A stretch of 64,000 nt of DNA from positions 62,001 to 126,000 of the forward strand of contig CAYOAL010000002.1 of the NCBI GenBank assembly GCA_964401935.1. Direction: 5' to 3'. Below are positions 7,405-16,377 of the stretch, piece after piece. Every line of letters begins with the position of its first letter. Positions within the stretch are counted from its first letter, which is position 1. Under the pieces are notes generated by a model, which was not told where the DNA came from, did no database searches, and was given only the letters and a program-made list of their open reading frames with translations. The translations under genes and the position numbers were made by a program. This DNA comes from JAPYTK01 sp964401935. Its GTDB lineage: Bacteria > Myxococcota_A > Polyangia > Polyangiales > Polyangiaceae.

Positions 7405-7938
7405 TCAGATGTGCGTGGGAGTGTCGAAGCCGCGGTCGTCGGGCTTGTCCTCACGCGATTCTTCTTCGTTGGGCGCGGGCCGCGACGCCCGGACCGTGAG
7501 CACTGGACACGGCGCCTGTCTCACCACGCGCGCGGCGACGCTCCCGAGCAGCACGTGTGCGAGCCAGTTGCGCCCGTGGGTGCCCATCACCACCAAGTCG
7601 TAGGGGCGCGCGGCGAGGGCATCGAGGATGCTGCTCGAGGTGTAGCCCGCCTCCACGAAGCGCGTCACCGTCACGTCCGACGCTTTGCCGCGTGCGCGCT
7701 CGATCAGGCCATCGAGCTGTTGATCGAGCTCGCGCTGCATGTGATCCCAGAAGGAGCGCTGCTCACCGTTCATGAACACGAGCGTGCTCGGCGACACGTA
7801 AGGCGACGGCTCCCAGATATGGAGCACGTCGAGCGATGCCCCCACCTTGGCGGCGAACGCGAAGGCGTGCGCGAGCGCCTGCTCCGAGCAGGGGCTGAAA
7901 TCGACGGGGACGAGGATGCGCTTGAACGGCTGAGTCAT
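7405..7938 (-). CDS. Universal stress protein, single domain
   Basis: This 177-residue USP begins MTQPFKRILVPVDFSPCSEQ. It has GTHGRNWLAHVLLGS, where W replaces the usual second G of the nucleotide loop, then PCPVLTVRASR and a charged tail. ATG 7938 is chosen because KRILVPVDFS directly follows, as in most USPs; the longer in-frame start at 8031 adds an unlikely extension across the promoter. It is the first gene of a three-gene minus-strand unit (USP, USP-CxxC, CBS) and divergent from the USP-kinase operon at 8235. Confidence 0.85.
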   Translation of the reverse strand: MTQPFKRILVPVDFSPCSEQALAHAFAFAAKVGASLDVLHIWEPSPYVSPSTLVFMNGEQRSFWDHMQRELDQQLDGLIERARGKASDVTVTRFVEAGYTSSSILDALAARPYDLVVMGTHGRNWLAHVLLGSVAARVVRQAPCPVLTVRASRPAPNEEESREDKPDDRGFDTPTHI

Positions 7939-7989
7939 GGGCGTCAGGACCTTTCCCGAGCTCGCGGGAGCAACCTGCGAGCAAGACAG

Positions 7990-8005
7990 AGCAAGAGGTG
8001 GGCCA
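7990..8005 (-). promoter_or_regulatory. Sigma54 promoter candidate for the 7938-5945 operon
   Basis: On the minus strand TGGCCCA-N4-TTGCT matches 10 of 12 positions with exact GG-N10-GC spacing. The predicted start near 7979 gives a leader of about 41 bases. The intergenic region 7939-8234 also holds CGCAA at 8024 and 8040, possible activator half-sites between the two divergent promoters. Confidence 0.6.
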
Positions 8006-8120
8006 CGGAGGAGGCGTGAAATCCGCAACATTATCGCATCGCAACCGCAGATCGTGCGCCATCGTCTGCAGTTTCTGCGTTAACGTGCCGAAGGATTCGC
8101 TCAAATGCCAACAATCGCAT

Positions 8121-8136
8121 CGGCACGGGCCGTGCA
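8121..8136 (+). promoter_or_regulatory. Sigma54 promoter candidate for the USP-kinase-activator operon
   Basis: CGGCACG-N4-GTGCA matches 10 of 12 consensus positions with GG-N10-GC spacing, predicting a start near 8147, 88 bases before the USP ATG at 8235. It closely resembles the sites at 2853 and 11810, which share CGTGC at the -12 element. If real, the activator at 10357 autoregulates its own operon. Confidence 0.55.
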
Positions 8137-8234
8137 CGGGAGCGACTCAAACCGGCGCGAAACCGGCTGGCGCCGCGCTGGCTGGCGCCCGCCGGACGGA
8201 CGGGAACCCGACACCCTGGAGGCTGTGACGACTC

Positions 8235-8726
8235 ATGAATCCCACGAACATCCTCGTCCCGGTGGACCGCTCCGCCTGCGCGGAGGCGGCCGTGGATCGC
8301 GCCGCCCAGCTCGCCGAGCTCTTTGGTGCGAGGCTCACGCTCCTTCACGCCTGGGAGCCGCTCTACGAGCTCGGCGCGGTGATGGGCGCGGCCACCATCG
8401 CCACGGTGGAAGGTCAGGTGCCGCTCGTCCAGCACATCGCGGCGGAGGCTCGGCGCACCCTCGAGGAGCACCGCGATCGGCTCGCCTCGCGCCCGATCAC
8501 GGTGGCTGGGCGCCTCGCCGAGGGAGCTCCCAAGGAGGTCATTCGGGATGCCCTCGACACCGGCAGCTACGATCTGGTGGTGATGGGCACCCACGGCCGC
8601 ACCGGTCTCTCCCACGTGATGATGGGGAGCATCGCCGAGTGGGTCGTCCGCCATGCTTCGGTGCCGGTGATGACCGTGCGTGGGGCGGCCACCGAGGCGG
8701 CGGCGGCCGCCGACACGACGCCATGA
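8235..8726 (+). CDS. Universal stress protein, single domain
   Basis: This 163-residue USP has NILVPVDRSACAEAAVDRA, LLHAWEPL, the intact loop GTHGRTGLSHVMMGS and PVMTVRG. A GGAGG lies in front of ATG 8235. Its stop overlaps the start of the histidine kinase gene (ATGA at 8723-8726), so the two are translationally coupled. Being first in the sensor operon, it may report or tune the state of the kinase, but this is inference. Confidence 0.9.
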   Translation: MNPTNILVPVDRSACAEAAVDRAAQLAELFGARLTLLHAWEPLYELGAVMGAATIATVEGQVPLVQHIAAEARRTLEEHRDRLASRPITVAGRLAEGAPKEVIRDALDTGSYDLVVMGTHGRTGLSHVMMGSIAEWVVRHASVPVMTVRGAATEAAAAADTTP

Positions 8727-10345
8727 ACGTGGAAGTGGCCACGCCCTATCACGTGCGGTTTCACGAGCTCCTCGAGTTCGTGCGGTTCACCGACGACGAC
8801 GTCGCTCGGCTGCACACGCTCGCCACCCACGCGCGGCCTCACTTCGAGCACATCGCCCGCACGTTCTACGAGCGCACGCGCGAGCACGAGGACGCGCACC
8901 GCGTGTTTCAGGACGACGAGCAGATCGAGCGGCTCCACGTCTCGCTGATCGAGTGGCTCGAGCGCGTGCTCACCGGTCCGTACGACCTCGCCTACGTTGC
9001 CCGCACCGCGCAGATCGGGCGCCGCCATGTGCGGGTGGGCCTCCCCGAGCGCTACATGTACGCCGCCATGTCGCTGTTCCGCAGTGAGCTCATGCGGATC
9101 GCCTTCGCCACCATGAATGAGCAAGCGGAGGCCGTCTGCCAGGCGCTCGCCCGCGTGCTCGACGTGGAGCTGGCCATCATGTGCCTCACCTACTCCGAGT
9201 CGGAGCACGAGCGACGCCAACGCCTCGCCCAGCGCGACGTAGACGACGGGAACGCCGACGCCGAGCGCTTCCGCGCGGCGACCGATCTCGTCGACAACAT
9301 CGTCATCGGCATCGACGACGACCACCGCATCGTGCTCTTCAACGAGCAGGCGTCTGTCGTGACGGGCTTCGACCCCGAGGACATGCTCGGAGAGCGCTTC
9401 GAAGACGTGTTCGGCTGCGACGAAGACGTCAGCTTCTGCGAGCTCGTCGCGCGGGGTTTGGTCCTCCCCCCTGGCTCCTCGGTGAAGCTCGCTCGGGTGC
9501 CCATCCCCACCCGCAGCGGGAGCGTGCGCCTGCTCGATGGGCGGCTCTTCCGCACGGAGATCGTCGACGACAATACCTGCACCTTCGTGATCGGCCGCGA
9601 CCTCACGAAGTCGCTGGCGATGGAGGCGCGACTGCGGCGCTCCGAGAAGCTCGCCGCCATCGGGACGCTGGCCGCGGGCCTGGCCCACGAGATTCGCAAC
9701 CCCCTCAACGGCGCGCAGCTGCACGTCACCTACATCCAACGCGGCCTCCAGCAGGTGGACGGCGTCGACGACTTGATGAGCGCGGCCGGCGTGGTGAGCG
9801 GTGAAATCAAGCGACTCGGCGATCTCGTGTCCGAGTTCTTGGAGTTCGCCCGACCCAACGCGCTCCAGCGCTCCAAGGTGGAGCTCGCACCCCTCGCTGT
9901 GCACTGTGTGGAGCTGGTGCGTGACACCGCCCAACGGGCAAACGTCACCGTCCACCTCGAGACGCCCACCACCCCGCTCGTGGCCGAGGTAGACAAGCAG
10001 CGCGTGGAGCAAGTGCTCTTGAATCTGTTGCGCAACGCCGTCGAAGCCGCCGCCGACACCTCCAACGGGACCGTGCGGCTCAAGCTCTTCCGCCGACCCC
10101 GCAGCGCCGTGCTCCTCGTCGAGGACAACGGACGCGGCATCGACACCGAGGCCCCCATCTGGGACGCCTTCTACTCGACCAAAGAGAACGGCACCGGGCT
10201 CGGCCTCGCCATCGTGCACCGAATCGTCACCGACCACGGCGGCTCGGTCTCGGTGGAGAGCGAGCCCGGACGCACCGTGTTCAAGGTCGACCTTCCCCTC
10301 TACGACCCCGAACAGCTGCCCAAGAGCATGCGCCCGACCACCTGA
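8723..10345 (+). CDS. Globin-coupled (heme) PAS histidine kinase
   Basis: The 540-residue soluble kinase has no membrane helices. Residues about 1-165 look like a globin-coupled sensor (protoglobin) domain: H102 in AQIGRRHVRVGLPERYMY sits where the proximal heme histidine is expected, and Y49 in ARTFYERTREH matches the distal tyrosine position. In Anaeromyxobacter AfGcHK these residues are, from memory, His99 and Tyr45. A PAS domain (about 185-295) follows, then HisKA with H322 in LAAGLAHEIRNPLN, and HATPase_c with NLLRNAVEAA, VEDNGRGID and GTGLGLAIV. It should autophosphorylate in response to heme ligand or redox state and pass phosphate to the NtrC-type protein encoded 11 bases downstream. 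Confidence 0.87.
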   Translation: MNVEVATPYHVRFHELLEFVRFTDDDVARLHTLATHARPHFEHIARTFYERTREHEDAHRVFQDDEQIERLHVSLIEWLERVLTGPYDLAYVARTAQIGRRHVRVGLPERYMYAAMSLFRSELMRIAFATMNEQAEAVCQALARVLDVELAIMCLTYSESEHERRQRLAQRDVDDGNADAERFRAATDLVDNIVIGIDDDHRIVLFNEQASVVTGFDPEDMLGERFEDVFGCDEDVSFCELVARGLVLPPGSSVKLARVPIPTRSGSVRLLDGRLFRTEIVDDNTCTFVIGRDLTKSLAMEARLRRSEKLAAIGTLAAGLAHEIRNPLNGAQLHVTYIQRGLQQVDGVDDLMSAAGVVSGEIKRLGDLVSEFLEFARPNALQRSKVELAPLAVHCVELVRDTAQRANVTVHLETPTTPLVAEVDKQRVEQVLLNLLRNAVEAAADTSNGTVRLKLFRRPRSAVLLVEDNGRGIDTEAPIWDAFYSTKENGTGLGLAIVHRIVTDHGGSVSVESEPGRTVFKVDLPLYDPEQLPKSMRPTT

Positions 10346-10356
10346 TCGAGAATCCC

Positions 10357-11742
<1,386 letters not shown>

Positions 11743-11755
11743 CGGCTAGGCTCCG

Positions 11756-11768
11756 CGCAACGATTGCG
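11756..11768. promoter_or_regulatory. Possible activator-binding inverted repeat
   Basis: CGCAA-CGA-TTGCG is a perfect inverted repeat centred about 74 bases before the predicted start of the 11810 promoter, a normal distance for an NtrC-type enhancer site. The same half-sites occur before the sigma54 candidate at 59944 (CGCAA 59876, TTGCG 59894) and in the 7939-8234 region. Short motifs like this can arise by chance. Confidence 0.3.
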
Positions 11769-11809
11769 TCATTTCCCCACGATCTCGCAGTACTGGCCCC
11801 TCCATGGGG

Positions 11810-11825
11810 TGGCATGGCCCGTGCA
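11810..11825 (+). promoter_or_regulatory. Sigma54 promoter candidate for the pseudo-receiver/hemerythrin/CBS operon
   Basis: TGGCATG-N4-GTGCA matches 10 of 12 consensus positions with GG-N10-GC spacing. The predicted start near 11836 leaves a 79-base leader to ATG 11915. Confidence 0.55.
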
Positions 11826-11914
11826 AAAGCCATCCACAACCGAGGAGCTCTTTACCAACGGAAGGGAGTGGACGGAACGGAGCGCTCGCGCTCCGACGAG
11901 CCAAGGATGGAGCC

Positions 11915-12334
11915 ATGCGAAGCGCCGACACACTGCTGCTGCTGATCGACGACAAGGAGAGTGGGATCGAGATCCTCGGCCGCATGCTCGCCGAGGACGG
12001 CTACCGGGTCGAGGTCGTCCACGACGGCTCGGCCGCCTTGGAACGATTGCGTCGCGCCCCCGCGCCGCACGTCGTGGTCACCAACGTCGCGCTGCCCTCG
12101 GTGGCGGATGGCGTCGCCATCGCCCGCTTCGCGCGCGCGAACAACCCCGCCACCGCGCTCATCTTCATCACGGAGCACCCTCACCTGCTCGAGCGCAAGC
12201 GCGAGCAGCTCGCCCCGGCCCCGGTCGTCCTCACCAAGCCGGTTGAGTATCGCGTGTTCACTCAGCAGCTTCGCAAGCTGTTGCGAACGACGGTCAACGC
12301 AAACCGGGAGGAGCGTGATGAGCATGCCGCGTGA
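11915..12334 (+). CDS. Stand-alone pseudo-receiver (Asp to Asn at the phosphorylation site)
   Basis: This 139-residue CheY-like domain keeps the acidic pair (LLIDDKES), a T-like position and the conserved lysine (VLTKPVEY). Position 57, where the phosphoacceptor Asp should be, is Asn (HVVVTNVALPS; codon AAC). It should not be phosphorylated in the normal way and may act as a locked or decoy receiver. ATG 11915 has AAGGATGGAG just before it. The gene opens an operon in which the hemerythrin start overlaps its 3' end by 17 bases. An interaction with the kinase or with the activator is inference. Confidence 0.8.
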   Translation: MRSADTLLLLIDDKESGIEILGRMLAEDGYRVEVVHDGSAALERLRRAPAPHVVVTNVALPSVADGVAIARFARANNPATALIFITEHPHLLERKREQLAPAPVVLTKPVEYRVFTQQLRKLLRTTVNANREERDEHAA

Positions 12335-12749
12335 ACACGAGCACAAAGTTGCAGAGGCCATCGAGGCCGACCACGTCTTCGTCAAGAAGGCCATCGGTTG
12401 GTTGCGTCACAGCCACGAGGAGAGCGCCCTACGCGCCCTGCTCCACGATCTCGCGGAGTACCTGCCGGTGCATTTCGCACAGGAGGAGAAGCCAGGGGGC
12501 TTCTTCGACAGCGTGCTGCACACCGCGCCGCGCTACGAGCGCGCGGTCGAGACGCTCCGCCGGGAGCACGCCGAGATGCTGCACGAAGCGCACAGCTTCC
12601 TCGCGGAGCTCGCCGAAGAGCCCCGGCGAGCGAGCAAGGAGCACATCGAGCGCGCCAAGGCCTTCGCCAAGGCGCTCGAAGACCACGAGCATCGGGAGGA
12701 AGGTCTCCTCCTCGACGCGCTCGATCGGGACACACAAGGTGGGAACTGA
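12318..12749 (+). CDS. Hemerythrin-like (HHE) protein
   Basis: This 143-residue all-helical protein has the hemerythrin ligand pattern: EADHVF, WLRHSHEE, PVHFAQEEKPGGFFD, RREHAEMLHEAH and EDHEHREEG. GGGAGG lies 5 bases before ATG 12318, inside the end of the pseudo-receiver gene. Such proteins bind a di-iron centre and bind or sense O2, NO or redox state. The CBS gene at 12751 begins one base after its stop. Together with the globin kinase it gives this island two independent kinds of oxygen-binding protein. Confidence 0.85.
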   Translation: MSMPREHEHKVAEAIEADHVFVKKAIGWLRHSHEESALRALLHDLAEYLPVHFAQEEKPGGFFDSVLHTAPRYERAVETLRREHAEMLHEAHSFLAELAEEPRRASKEHIERAKAFAKALEDHEHREEGLLLDALDRDTQGGN

Positions 12750-12750
12750 C

Positions 12751-13188
12751 ATGACCGAAAACAACCCAGTGCGCGCGGGGATGACCGTGGCCGACCTCAT
12801 GGCGACCGCAGTGCACACCGCCCGCGAGAGCGACACCATCCGCGACGTCCACGCCACGATGCGGGTGAGTCGCATCCGCCACATGCCGGTGCTCGACGAC
12901 CGCGGCGACCTGGTGGGCGTCGTGTCCGACCGCGACCTGTTCCTCGGGTGGGCGCGCGGCCCCCAGACGCGGATCTCCGAGGTGATGACACGGCACCTGC
13001 ACTGGGTGCATCCGAGCACCAGCGCTCGCGATGCAGCGGCACGCATGCTCCATGATAAGATCGGCTGTCTTCCCGTCATCGACGAGAGTCGTCAGCTGGT
13101 GGGCATCGTGACCGAGACGGACTTCGTCGAGGTGGCCCACCGAGCGCTCACGCTGCTGCAAGCCATCTCCGACGAACGCAAACCATGA
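12751..13188 (+). CDS. CBS-pair protein
   Basis: This 145-residue protein has CBS1 (VADLMATAVHTARESDT, RIRHMPVLDDRGDLVGVVSDRDL) and CBS2 (ISEVMTRHLHWVHPST, IGCLPVIDESRQLVGIVTETDF). AAGGTGGG precedes ATG 12751. Its 3' end overlaps the next CBS gene by four bases (ATGA at 13185). It closely resembles the CBS proteins at 1423 and at the left edge, which suggests duplication within the island. A nucleotide-sensing role is inferred. Confidence 0.86.
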   Translation: MTENNPVRAGMTVADLMATAVHTARESDTIRDVHATMRVSRIRHMPVLDDRGDLVGVVSDRDLFLGWARGPQTRISEVMTRHLHWVHPSTSARDAAARMLHDKIGCLPVIDESRQLVGIVTETDFVEVAHRALTLLQAISDERKP

Positions 13189-13643
13189 AAGTATCCCAGC
13201 TGATGAACGCGCGGCCTCGCTCCGTGCGAGGCCACGAATCCCTCGCCGAGGCGGCGCGCATCATGTGGGACCGCGACTGTGGCTGGGTGCCGGTGCTCGA
13301 CGATGGCGACCACGTGGTCGGGGTGATCACCGATCGCGACATCTGCATGGCAGCCTTCACCCGCGGGATGCCCCTCGCCGCGATGGCGGTCGAAGGCACC
13401 ATGTCCACCAACGTGCACAGCGTGCACCCCACCGATCCGGTCGAGAACGCGCTCGCCCTGATGCGCAACCATCGCATCCGCCGGCTGCCGGTGATCGACG
13501 GCGATGGAGTGCTCGTCGGCCTCCTCTCCATGAGCGACCTCACCCGCGAGGCCGCGACCGGCGGAGGACGGCTCCGCCCCGAGGAGGTGGTCACCACCCT
13601 CAGCGCGATCTGCGAGCCGCGCTCCGCCGAGTCGGGCTTCTGA
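13185..13643 (+). CDS. CBS-pair protein
   Basis: This 152-residue protein has two CBS motifs: VSQLMNARPRSVRG, CGWVPVLDDGDHVVGVITDRD; then STNVHSVHPTDPVENALALM, RIRRLPVIDGDGVLVGLLS. A short tail ends CEPRSAESGF. It is the last gene of the 11915-13643 operon and is translationally coupled to the preceding CBS gene. The GWVPVLDDGDHVVG stretch differs from the other CBS proteins here, so it may bind a different ligand or form a heteromer with its neighbour. Confidence 0.86.
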   Translation: MKVSQLMNARPRSVRGHESLAEAARIMWDRDCGWVPVLDDGDHVVGVITDRDICMAAFTRGMPLAAMAVEGTMSTNVHSVHPTDPVENALALMRNHRIRRLPVIDGDGVLVGLLSMSDLTREAATGGGRLRPEEVVTTLSAICEPRSAESGF

Positions 13644-13694
13644 CGCCGTTCTCCTGCGGCGCAGCGAGTGGCGCCAGCGACGCGCGGGCGAGGC

Positions 13695-15239
13695 TCAGAG
13701 GGAGCCGGCGAAGCGCACCGCGAGCTCGTGTTGCACGTGCCCTTCACCGCTCGAGCCGTCGGTCCTCGTGAGGTTGTCGGGCACCACCACCTGAGTCACC
13801 GAGGCGTCGCCGCTGTCGGGCGCGAGATAAGCCATGTAGTTGACGCCCAGCCGCAGGTTGGTGCCCAGCCAGTACTGCACGGCACCACCGAACTGGTACA
13901 CGGTGATGTCCCCGCCAGGAGCGTTGCCGTCCGCCGTAGAGTCGAGGCGGGACGCGCCGTCGTAGGAGGCGTGGATGCCGCCGGCGAGGATCGACGCCTC
14001 GAGGGCCGACCTGAGGGCCGGGGCGCGCGCGTCGTCACGGCTCGGGGGACGGGTGATGCCGGGCTCGCCGGTCACGAGCTGCTCGAAGGTGGGGATGAAA
14101 CACGCCCACCACGCGAGGCTCGCGTACCACGACACCCCCTCGAGGTGACCGAGTCGCTCCGTATTCGTGGGCTCGAAGCCGAGGATCGCCTCGCGGGTGT
14201 CGTTGTTCACGTAGTAGGCCTCGCCACGGAGATCGATGACCGAGTCGCTGGGGGTGCGGAACGGCACCCTGAGCTCGCCACCGATGGCGCGCTGAGAGCC
14301 AGAGGGGATCACCTTCGTGACGCGGTCGAGGCTGTCGACGTAGCCGGGCTGCCAGAGCGCGAAGCCGTTGTTCGTGGCGATGCTTGGGGCGTCGAGGGTG
14401 TACGCGCTGGGATCGCGCTCGCCGAAGCGACCGCTCACCCCGAGCTGGAACAGATCGAAGAACACGCCGTCGCCCATCGTCGCGAACGGGCGCGCGAACA
14501 ACCGGCCCATCACGTCGTAGGCCCCTTGGAACAGCGGCTCGTTCACGCCGCCGGAGAACACGCCGAGCTCGTAGGCGAAGACGCGCTCGTCGAGCTCTCC
14601 CCACGCCATCGCCCCGAAGGCCTTGTTGTTGGGCACCGCAAAGCCACGGATGGCGAGGTTGCGCTCGAAGTAGGGCGTGGCCGACTCACGGGTGCGGTTC
14701 TCCATGGAGAAGGGCGCGTTGACCTGCCCAACGGTGAAGCTCAGCCACGAGAGCGGCATGTAGCTGAGGCTCACCTCGGCGGGCAGGATGCGGCCGTCGT
14801 GGGCGTCGGCGGGGATCCAGCGCGGCGTCGAGAGGCCGACATAGGGCGTCTGTCCGATGTTCTGACCCCCGAGCTCGGCCCCGACGGTGAAGGCCACGCG
14901 CTTCATCACCTCGCCGCTCATCTCGAGGCGCAAGCGTCGCAACGCGAAGCGCGCTTCCCCGAGCTCGCCGCCCACCTCTGCGGGGAGCTCGTCGGGCACG
15001 GGAGACCAGGTAAAGTCGGTGCGGACCCGCGCGCCCGGATAAAGGCGGAGCCTGTCGTCGAAGGCGCTGAGATACGGCACACCGCCGTGCATGCCGAAGG
15101 TGCCGGGGACGTCTTCGGGCTCGGCTCCGCGAGGCTCTTGCCCCTCGGCGCTGGCGTCGCGCGCGCTGACCGAAGCGAGGACGAGGACGAATGCTGCGAT
15201 GGTACGTGAGTGGCGCACAGCTCGGCGTATCACGGACAC
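13695..15239 (-). CDS. Outer-membrane porin, phosphate-selective porin O/P type
   Basis: The 514-residue protein has an N-terminal signal peptide (TIAAFVLVLASVSARDASA) and many short alternating, aromatic-edged strands typical of a beta-barrel, for example ALRRLRLEMSGEVMKRVAFTV and LSYMPLSWLSFTVGQVNAPF. The latter resembles the OprP/porin O-P family, where FTVGQFKAPFS-like segments are common. C-terminal strands such as NLRLGVNYMAYLAP and HELAVRFAGSL end the barrel. Starts GTG 15239 or GTG 15233 are both possible. It is convergent with the CBS operon and stands alone. Anion or phosphate selectivity is not proven. Confidence 0.75.
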   Translation of the reverse strand: MSVIRRAVRHSRTIAAFVLVLASVSARDASAEGQEPRGAEPEDVPGTFGMHGGVPYLSAFDDRLRLYPGARVRTDFTWSPVPDELPAEVGGELGEARFALRRLRLEMSGEVMKRVAFTVGAELGGQNIGQTPYVGLSTPRWIPADAHDGRILPAEVSLSYMPLSWLSFTVGQVNAPFSMENRTRESATPYFERNLAIRGFAVPNNKAFGAMAWGELDERVFAYELGVFSGGVNEPLFQGAYDVMGRLFARPFATMGDGVFFDLFQLGVSGRFGERDPSAYTLDAPSIATNNGFALWQPGYVDSLDRVTKVIPSGSQRAIGGELRVPFRTPSDSVIDLRGEAYYVNNDTREAILGFEPTNTERLGHLEGVSWYASLAWWACFIPTFEQLVTGEPGITRPPSRDDARAPALRSALEASILAGGIHASYDGASRLDSTADGNAPGGDITVYQFGGAVQYWLGTNLRLGVNYMAYLAPDSGDASVTQVVVPDNLTRTDGSSGEGHVQHELAVRFAGSL

Positions 15240-15448
15240 GCGGGGGAGCGAACCTCCCGCGCCCCGACGGTGGCCCCCACGTCGCGTCCTCGCGACCCGC
15301 CCTCGGCGCTCGCCTGGGCACTTGGTGGGCGGCCGCGGGGGGGCGCGGCCTCGGGAGGTCGCCGCGGAGGGTCGTTGGTCGTTCGCGGCGGTCGGGCCTA
15401 TCTGGGCGGGCGGGTTGAAGCGGAAGGGATGATGCTTACCTTCACGAG

Positions 15449-16330
15449 GTGAGACCTCTGCACGACCCGTTCGCGTTCGGACGCTTCGGATTCCCGTTCG
15501 ACGCAGCTCTCCGGCGCCCCCCGACGCGACGCCACCCGCGCGCCGAGCCGCCCGTCCCCGAGCCGGCGCCCCGACGAGCCGGCCCTCGAGACGCCCAGCC
15601 TCGAGACGCCCAGCCTCGAGACGCCCAGCCTCGAGACGCCCAGCCTCGAGACGCCCAGCCTCGAGATGCCCAGCCTGCGCGCAAGGTTCCGGTGGTGCAG
15701 CACGCTCCCCCGCGCGAGGCGCTCATCGATGAAGCGCCCCCACCGAGCAGCCAGCGACCGCTCCGCGAGCCCACCCACGTGCGACACGCCGAGCCCGCGC
15801 CGCAGCGCAGCGATTCGCAACGGGGCGAGCCGCAAGCGCTTCGGAATCTCCTCCCCCTCCGCGAGCGCCAACCTCGCGAGCTCGAGGTCCCCGTCGCCGT
15901 CGCTCCTCGCGTGCAGGCCCCGCTCGAGCCTGCGCTCGACGAGCTCGAGCGCGTCAAGGCGCGGCTCGAGCGGGAGGCGGAGCGGGAGGTCGAGCGGCGC
16001 GAGCGGGACCTCTTGGTGAGCTTCCTCGACGTCGTCGACGACCTCGATCGCGCCATCGCCAGCGCAGAGGCAGCGGGCGACGCCGATCGCGCCCTCCTCG
16101 ACGGCGTGGAGATGGTGCGCGACCGCTTCCTCGACAAGCTCGCTGCCCGCGGAGTCGAGCGCTCGGGGGCCGTGGGCGAACGCTTCGATCCCGCCGTTCA
16201 CAACGCCGTGGCGGTCACCCCCGCGACCCGCCCCGCCGACGACGGCCGGGTCACCGCGATCGTCCAACCCGGCTATCGCATCGACGACACGCTCCTGCGT
16301 CCCGCCACCGTGGTGGTCGGCAAAGCGTAG
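15449..16330 (+). CDS. grpE: GrpE-type nucleotide exchange factor with unusual N-terminal repeats
   Basis: The 293-residue protein ends in a GrpE domain: a coiled coil (LERVKARLEREAEREVERRE), DLLVSFLDVVDDLDRAI, LDGVEMVRDRFLDKLAARGVE, GERFDPAVHNAV and PGYRIDDTLLRPATVVVGKA. The first 150 residues are not GrpE-like: a Pro/Arg-rich region with six PRDAQ pentapeptides (encoded at 15584-15673) and further Pro/Arg-rich sequence. GTG 15449 is the only usable start. No dnaK or dnaJ gene is adjacent, so this may be a second GrpE for a dedicated Hsp70. Confidence 0.75.
   Translation: MRPLHDPFAFGRFGFPFDAALRRPPTRRHPRAEPPVPEPAPRRAGPRDAQPRDAQPRDAQPRDAQPRDAQPRDAQPARKVPVVQHAPPREALIDEAPPPSSQRPLREPTHVRHAEPAPQRSDSQRGEPQALRNLLPLRERQPRELEVPVAVAPRVQAPLEPALDELERVKARLEREAEREVERRERDLLVSFLDVVDDLDRAIASAEAAGDADRALLDGVEMVRDRFLDKLAARGVERSGAVGERFDPAVHNAVAVTPATRPADDGRVTAIVQPGYRIDDTLLRPATVVVGKA
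15584..15673 (+). repeat. Six in-frame copies of a 15-bp repeat
   Basis: CCTCGAGACGCCCAG is repeated six times; the last copy has ATG for ACG, which changes the codon from GAC-type to GAT-type but not the residue. It encodes PRDAQ pentapeptides in the GrpE N-terminus. Copies are otherwise identical, which suggests recent slippage expansion. Confidence 0.92.
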
Positions 16331-16377
16331 TCGGCACCGACTCGCCCCAAGGGCCGCGGACGTGACACAATGCGGTC

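Noticed and set aside
13668..15209. Long plus-strand frame opposite the porin gene
   Set aside because: Arg/Glu/His-rich sequence without domains; it mirrors the codon pattern of the minus-strand porin.
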